From Quillaja saponaria (lineage: Eukaryota; Streptophyta; Magnoliopsida; Fabales; Quillajaceae): DNA of 64,000 nt. This document shows positions 59,340-64,000 of the stretch, one piece after another (positions within the stretch are counted from its first letter, which is position 1; every line of letters begins with the position of its first letter). The stretch covers positions 16,252,679-16,316,678 of the forward strand of contig CM055617.1 of assembly GCA_029379385.1 (NCBI GenBank). Reading direction: 5' to 3'. The position numbers were made by a program, and so were the translations under genes. Below the pieces are notes generated by a model. It did no database searches, was not told the origin of the DNA, and saw only the letters and a list, made by a program, of their open reading frames with translations.

Positions 59340-60960
59340 TAAGGGGGAGCTTGCCTCTCAAAAACATTTATTTATTTATTTTCATAAAAATCCTCAATAT
59401 TTCAATATTATATTTTAATCATTAAAAGTAAGGATATTGATGGGTAAATTGTGTTTTGAATTTTTCCAAAACTATATTTGATGATGATAAAGTAACTGAT
59501 GAATCCTAATTCTATCTACTTCCATTTTTTATAAGTGCTTAACATAATCTGATGCGAAAGAGGAATCTAACTCAGTGGACCTTAAGCTGAACTTAATGGA
59601 TCTCATCAAGAGGTTAAAAGAACTCAGTTGAATAAGTGGTACATGTTGACAAGCTCTGAAATATTAGTGGAAATCATTCTTCTTATCCAAAAAATGCTAT
59701 GGAACAGCTAACAATTATTGACTAAAATGACCATCTATTGAAACTTGGCACAAGTGCTGAAAGCAAGTCCATAACTGCTGAAATAGTCAAAGGTGACTTA
59801 CTACTAAAGACAAGAGTTAATAGCTAAAGCTTCGTATGTTAAAACTTTTCATTTCACTAAATCGAAATAGCTGGTCATCTCCTTCAAATAAGTACAACAT
59901 TAACTTAAAGTCTATCATGGAGCAGTACAAACACAAAAACAAATTCAAAATTAATGTTTGTATTTGCAATGTCATCTCTACGTTAACTTAAAAAATGAAA
60001 GTTCATCTGATAAATGTTTCTATCATATTTGTACGTATTATATATTAAGTTAAATATTAAATTAAAAGTCATCTAATGTAGACCACAATACTCTAAAAAG
60101 GCGCTGCTCATCTTACATTGAGGATCTGCATCAGTAAGCAATTCATCTCCGTAATGGGTATATTATCTGAGTAACCATTATTTTGTTAAGAGTATAAATT
60201 ACAAAACTCTGAAGAAACAAAGAAAGAGAGAAGAGACCAAGAAATTGAAAAATGCTAAACTCTAGATGCCCTTAAGAAAATGAACAATGAGATGATGTAA
60301 AAAATGAAAAAGTGAGAAATCACTTAAAGAGAAAGGAATCTAACCCAAAGAATCATCAAGATTCTCTCTTAGCAATAAGATTCATATTATCACCATAATC
60401 ATCCTTAAAAAGTTAAACTTTCATATCTTTGCTCTAATGTACACTCATCCAAAGCAAAGAAAGATTTTGAGATTGAGTATAATTATGTGTTGATCAAATG
60501 CTTCCCTGTAGAAAAAATGACAAGTTATTTAATTTGTATTTAAGGGCACTAATCTCCCCACATCTGATTAGAGAGCGATGTTCTCCGTAGAATTAAACAG
60601 AGATCATTGGCTTCCCCATAATTAACCAGAGAGTTCTGATCTCCCTAAAACTCAAAGGGTTGTGGTCTCCCTGTAACTAGCCAAAAAGCAGTGATCTCCC
60701 TGTAATTAACCAAAGGGTTACTGATTTCCTAAGTTAAGAGTATCAATGATTAATTAAATTCTTATGTGTGACCTTGAAAATGGACTAACCAATATTGTCT
60801 AGTGAACCACTATAAAAATTATGGTGTTTCTGTTTATTTTATTTACTATTTTTATTTTTTGATGCACATTTTTTTGTCAAAGCAAACATATTTTTAACAT
60901 AGTAATTTTTAAAGAAAAAATTATTCACCCTCTCTAGTTTATCTAACTGGACCAACAAAA
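59340..60960 (+). repeat. Purine tract and probable copia LTR (SIRE-like)
   Basis: AATTAAGGGGGAGC near 59340 is a typical copia purine tract. Downstream, TTGTGTTTTGAATTT...GATGATGATAAAGTAACTGATG near 59448-59505 resembles the start of SIRE/Maximus LTRs. The ATTATTCACCCTCTCTAG near 60920-60938 resembles their end. The right LTR boundary is approximate and no partner LTR was found. A 29-bp tandem array lies inside (60544-60738). Confidence 0.45.
60544..60738 (+). repeat. Degenerate minisatellite, seven units of about 29 bp
   Basis: Units start near 60544, 60571, 60600, 60629, 60657, 60685 and 60713 and are 26-29 bases long. The core is GTGATCTCCCTGTAATTAACCA, with the best copies in units 4 and 5. 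Divergence rises towards both ends. Confidence 0.85.
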
Positions 60961-61182
60961 TTAATTTATCATAAAAATATTTTTTTTTAATTTTATTTTC
61001 TAAAAGATTAGAAAGACATGTTATTTTAATGAATTAATATTATTTTTTTAAATTGTTGAGTGGACCAATAAAATTAATTTATTATAAAATATGTTTTTTT
61101 TTTTATTTTATTTTCTAAAATTAGAAAGACAAGTTATTTTGATGAATTACTATTTATTTTTATTTTTTTTTAATTGTTGAGA
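60948..61182 (+). repeat. Tandem duplication, unit 113 bp
   Basis: TGGACCAACAAAATTAATTT at 60948 recurs at 61061 as TGGACCAATAAAATTAATTT. Both run on through TTTTATTTTCTAAAA, TTAGAAAGACA-GTTATTTT, GATGAATTA-like sequence and AATTGTTGAG. The copies differ mainly in T-run length. Confidence 0.88.
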
Positions 61183-61473
61183 TGAATTCACTACCATTTT
61201 CCTTAACTTTGTCAAGATGTCTCAACTCATAAATTCCGAATATATTCCGAGCAGCTTTTTTTCTTTTATTAAGAACGGTTCACTAATACTTAGGTTGTAC
61301 ATGATAAAGTAAGTGGACCTTGTCGTACACTATTTTTCTTCGAAATAAAGAAAAATAAATGGCTTGAAAGAAGCAGACAGAGTGGCGAAAGTACTGCTAG
61401 CGTGCCCCTACCTCTTGTCCTTTAGCAAGACGAGCTTTGTTTGCATTCTTTCGAAACTTGGAAAGGATAAACC
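61183..61473. other. Probable promoter and 5' leader of the dehydrogenase gene
   Basis: Unique, moderately AT-rich sequence upstream of the ATG at 61474. No definite TATA box is chosen. The last 60 bases before the ATG are CT- and A-rich, as plant leaders are. Confidence 0.4.
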
Positions 61474-61599
61474 ATGGCGATTTGCAACTTGAGAGCACTT
61501 ATTTCTCTTTCCAGATGCAAATTTACATTCACCATTTCCCCACACCGATTTTCCTCGATACGCGGATCCTCTTCATCCCATATCCCATCAATGTTGGTG
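61474..61599 (+). other. Exon 1 of the dehydrogenase, targeting peptide
   Basis: MAICNLRALISLSRCKFTFT begins the 42-codon exon, which ends SMLV at the donor GTAAGC. The absence of acidic residues and the spaced Arg and Lys fit an amphipathic mitochondrial presequence. The join to exon 2 is phase 0. Confidence 0.8.
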
Positions 61600-62206
61600 G
61601 TAAGCAACCCATTTTCAATTATCATATGCCCTCTCGATATTTCATGCTTAAGATAGTTCCTAAGAATATTGATGGGTTTTTAATTTTTATAATGTTTTGG
61701 TGATTATATAACTGTAAATGTTAGAACCAAGAATAATACATCATTATCATGCTTCTCAGGAAGTGGATAAGTCGGTTTCTTTCTACTCTCTCACTCCTTC
61801 CCCTTTTTTCTGGTGAAGTATTAGAAGAATGGGAATTGAGTTTATAAACTTGTTGATTAGAATTAGAGGGTTCTTTCTTTATATATATATATATATTACC
61901 CTCTCTTTTTTTGGTGGTATTGGTATATGAATAGTTGGGCTGTGTGGACCAAACTCCCAATTTAGTTCATCGTGGGAATCGATGGCCTGTGAGTTAGTAT
62001 TGTTACTTTCAGCTTAACTGTAAAAAGAATTGATATTATGGCTTAAGGGCTAACAAGCTCTGTTCTAAATTGTTACTCATGAACTAGACGGCTATCTCAT
62101 TCAATGAAGTTTTATCTTCTGTACTTTTTTCTTCGGTAAGCAGATTATCAAAACATAAAATATTGTTTCTTCACTTTTACTCTTACAGTTTACCATTGTA
62201 AATTGT

Positions 62207-62460
62207 TACGTTGGTTTGGACACATCCAACGTCGGCCAATGGACGCAGTAGTTAAGCAAGGTGACATGGTCCAGGTGCCAGGTGTTAGACGGGGAAAGGG
62301 GAGACCGAAACTTACATGGGGGACAGTCATCGAGAAAGATATGGCTGTACTAGGAATTAATGAAAATCTTGTCTTGGATCGATGCGAATGGAGGAAAAGG
62401 ATTCATATAGCCGACCCCAACTAGTTTGGGATTTTAAGGCTTAGTTGAGTTGAGTTGAGA
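62207..62460 (+). mobile_element. RTE LINE 3' fragment in intron 1
   Basis: 254 bases equal to the last part of the LINE at 13935-16626, from LRWFGHIQRRP through GRPKLTWG to ADPN-stop, then the TTTTAAGGCTTAG end and TTGAG repeats. It is severely 5'-truncated, as target-primed insertions often are. It inserted in the sense orientation and ends 21 bases before the start of exon 2. No clear target duplication was identified. Confidence 0.88.
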
Positions 62461-62481
62461 TGTTTTCTTTGATACTTGCAG

Positions 62482-62570
62482 AATGTTGGATTTATAGGGC
62501 TGGGTCATATGGGATCCAGAATGGCAAAAAATCTAATTAAGGCTGGATACCGAGTAACAGTTCATGACAA
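62482..62570 (+). other. Exon 2 of the dehydrogenase, NAD-binding fold
   Basis: Begins NVGFIGLGHMG after the acceptor TTGCAG and ends in VTVHD plus two bases before GTAATA. It carries the Gly-rich GxGxxG loop that binds the dinucleotide. No stop in this exon. Confidence 0.85.
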
Positions 62571-62811
62571 GTAATATATTTTCTTTTTGCTTTTTCTTAT
62601 TTATCAAGATTTTGACTTCAAACTGTTTCATTTCAATTGAATCTTGAAAATACAAAATATGCATGTCAGTAAAAGATCCACTGTTGGAGAGGAACAAGCA
62701 TGTTCTTCAAGAAATGTCTCCAACTTGTTCTATTAAGTAAATAGGAGTTTCTTTCTTGGCCGGTTTGTAAAGGATACCTCTAATGTGTATTTCATTTGGG
62801 AAATTTCACAG

Positions 62812-62926
62812 AAACTCTGATATCATGAAGAAGTTTTCTGAGATGGGAATTTCGACGTAGGGAACACCTTTTGAAGTTGCAGAAACAAGTGACGTTGTAA
62901 TTACTATGTTGCCATCTTCTTCTCAT
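62812..62926 (+). other. Exon 3 of the dehydrogenase, contains an in-frame TAG
   Basis: After TTTCACAG the frame reads NSDIMKKFSEMGIST, then TAG (62858-62860), then GTPFEVAETSDVVITMLPSSSH and the donor GTGAGT. Relatives have a short polar pair in place of the stop and following Gly. Both sides of the stop keep good family similarity. Confidence 0.83.
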
Positions 62927-63718
62927 GTGAGTATTGTCATTCCCATGGGTTTTGCTCCCCAGGCAATAGAACTATTACGTTGTCTACATAGTATTCTAAA
63001 CCTGGAATTGGATCTTCAGTCTCATATATGTTACAATATGAAAGTCTGGGTAGCTTGAACAGTCATATTACAGACTACTTAAGTTTTCTGTTATTCTGAA
63101 CAGAAAAAGAAAAGTTCAATTAAATATCTTTACATCAATAGGAATGAAGCAAACTTATATCACAATGCTATTTGTACAAATATTGAGAAAGTTGCTTGAT
63201 ATTACTGTCAAATTGGAAGTATGCTGATGGATCTTAGGAACAAACAAGTTTGACATTTTAAGCATAGCCTATGGAACTAACTATCCTACACGCTTTTTTT
63301 TTTCTTTTTTTTGTAAATCACAGTAATTCTAGTGATTATTTTGTCAAATGACTTGTATCCATGTATTAGGGTTATTATGCTTCTGTTAACTCTACCTATA
63401 TGTTTGTATGAGACGCTATGGCTATGTGTGTATTAATAAATTTATACTGTATGTGCGTGTAGGTTTGTAGAGGTAACATGATTTACCTATGAATCATAAG
63501 ATTTGTTACATGATATTGAACCAAGGAATTTCATGCTTTTCTTTTATAAGTTAGAGGTCTATATGTGTTACTTGAACTCATTAGATCGAACAGGACATTG
63601 GTATTTGTCCAGATGTCAGGCTCTGGTATTTAATGGTATTGAACTTTAATGTCTTGAAGCTTGTTATCTAAAAATTATATATTGATGCCAGAATAACATA
63701 CTGATCAAATTTAAGTAG

Positions 63719-63869
63719 GTGATTGATGTTTACACTGGAACAAATGGTTTGCTTCATGGTGGGAAACTCCTACGGCCGTGGTTATTTATAGATTCCTCTA
63801 CTATCGATCCACAAACATCGTGAAACCTTTCCACTACCGTATCTAATTGTGTTTTAAAAGAGAAGAAAG
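63719..63869 (+). other. Exon 4 of the dehydrogenase, contains an in-frame TGA
   Basis: After TTAAGTAG the frame reads VIDVYTGTNGLLHGGKLLRP, then FIDSSTIDPQTS, then TGA (63821-63823), then NLSTTVSNCVLKEKK before GTAATA. The TGA follows TCG, so a CGA-to-TGA change at a CpG site is a simple explanation. Confidence 0.83.
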
Positions 63870-64000
63870 GTAATATTTAATAAATTTTCAAGTAAACTTA
63901 TTTAGCTCGAACTTTCAGCTAGTATTCCATGTTTGGTTAGTTCTTTACTATATGGTCCAACAAGTCTGTTCTTAACAGATAATTATGTCTTGTCAGCTAG
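63870..64000. other. Start of intron 4 of the dehydrogenase
   Basis: Begins at the donor GTAATA and runs off the window. Later exons are not visible. Confidence 0.6.

Larger units (their letters stand above)
61474..63869 (+). pseudogene. 3-hydroxyisobutyrate dehydrogenase, mitochondrial (5' part, with two stops)
   Basis: An NAD-dependent enzyme of valine catabolism that oxidises 3-hydroxyisobutyrate to methylmalonate semialdehyde in mitochondria. Exon 1 (61474-61599) codes for 42 residues rich in Ser and Arg with no Asp or Glu, a good mitochondrial presequence. Exon 2 (62482-62570) gives the Rossmann motif GFIGLGHMGSRMAKNLIKAGY. Exon 3 (62812-62926) continues to VVITMLPSSSH. Exon 4 (63719-63869) has VYTGTNGLL and FIDSSTIDPQT. 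All introns are GT-AG and exon phases join correctly. However, exon 3 has TAG at 62858-62860 and exon 4 has TGA at 63821-63823, the latter at a position that is Arg in relatives. The catalytic DAPVSGG and Lys regions would lie beyond the window. Either a pseudogene or a copy encoding only a short peptide. Confidence 0.87.

Noticed and set aside
61721..61960. Minus-strand 79-codon frame in intron 1 of the dehydrogenase
   Set aside because: It includes an AT microsatellite translated as Tyr-Ile repeats. It is an intron shadow.
62858..63823. Stop-codon readthrough or recoding in the dehydrogenase
   Set aside because: No known recoding signal or precedent in this family, and two separate stops make ordinary pseudogene decay far more likely.
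1..64000. CRISPR arrays, bacterial defence systems, tRNA or rRNA genes
   Set aside because: No regularly spaced identical repeats with unique spacers, no recognisable tRNA or rRNA segments, and all other signs point to a plant nuclear genome.

Overview
The window looks like plant nuclear DNA, most likely from a eudicot. It is AT-rich and crowded with nested, decayed LTR retrotransposons. It also carries LINEs of the plant RTE type, DUF247 gene relics and an intron-containing 3-hydroxyisobutyrate dehydrogenase locus. I found no sign of bacterial operons, CRISPR arrays, rRNA or tRNA genes. No protein-coding gene in the window reads through intact. Species cannot be assigned from the sequence alone.

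Layout from left to right. 1-1492 is non-repeat-like DNA with a possible exon remnant on the minus strand. 1493-9570 is a decayed Ty3/gypsy chromovirus (Tekay/Del-like) with two long LTRs, a tRNA-Met type primer site and a 5-bp target duplication. 9615-13384 resembles another very long LTR. 13440-13785 is one end of a CACTA transposon, followed by a 5'-truncated RTE LINE ending at 16626. 16627-18574 is AT-rich filler with one local duplication.

18575-31946 is a nest. A small copia-type LTR element (about 300-bp LTRs and only some 400 bp of interior, so TRIM-like) has been opened by three same-orientation insertions of one long-LTR gypsy family. Two are solo LTRs. The third is a partial element that keeps its 3' LTR, polypurine tract and a piece of its 5' LTR.

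34607-44821 is a DUF247 (UPF0481-like) pseudogene on the minus strand, interrupted by a 9.4-kb Tat-lineage gypsy element. That element carries gag, protease, RT, RNase H and integrase relics, an antisense extra ORF and a 254-bp tandem repeat. A second DUF247 fragment and a copia relic lie at 48710-50620, with a hAT-type MITE at 47045-47593 between the two DUF247 loci. 50960-60960 is further LTR-derived sequence with two degenerate tandem arrays.

The right edge (61474-63869 and beyond) holds the first four exons of a mitochondrial 3-hydroxyisobutyrate dehydrogenase gene. Splice sites look normal, but exons 3 and 4 each contain an in-frame stop, and an RTE fragment sits just before the intron 1 acceptor. 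The genes do not form a pathway. The window is mainly a record of successive insertions and gene decay, and I did not find a convincing new biological system. The most informative points are the exploded TRIM-like element, the DUF247 locus that lost its middle around an LTR element, and the disabled dehydrogenase with a LINE at its splice acceptor.
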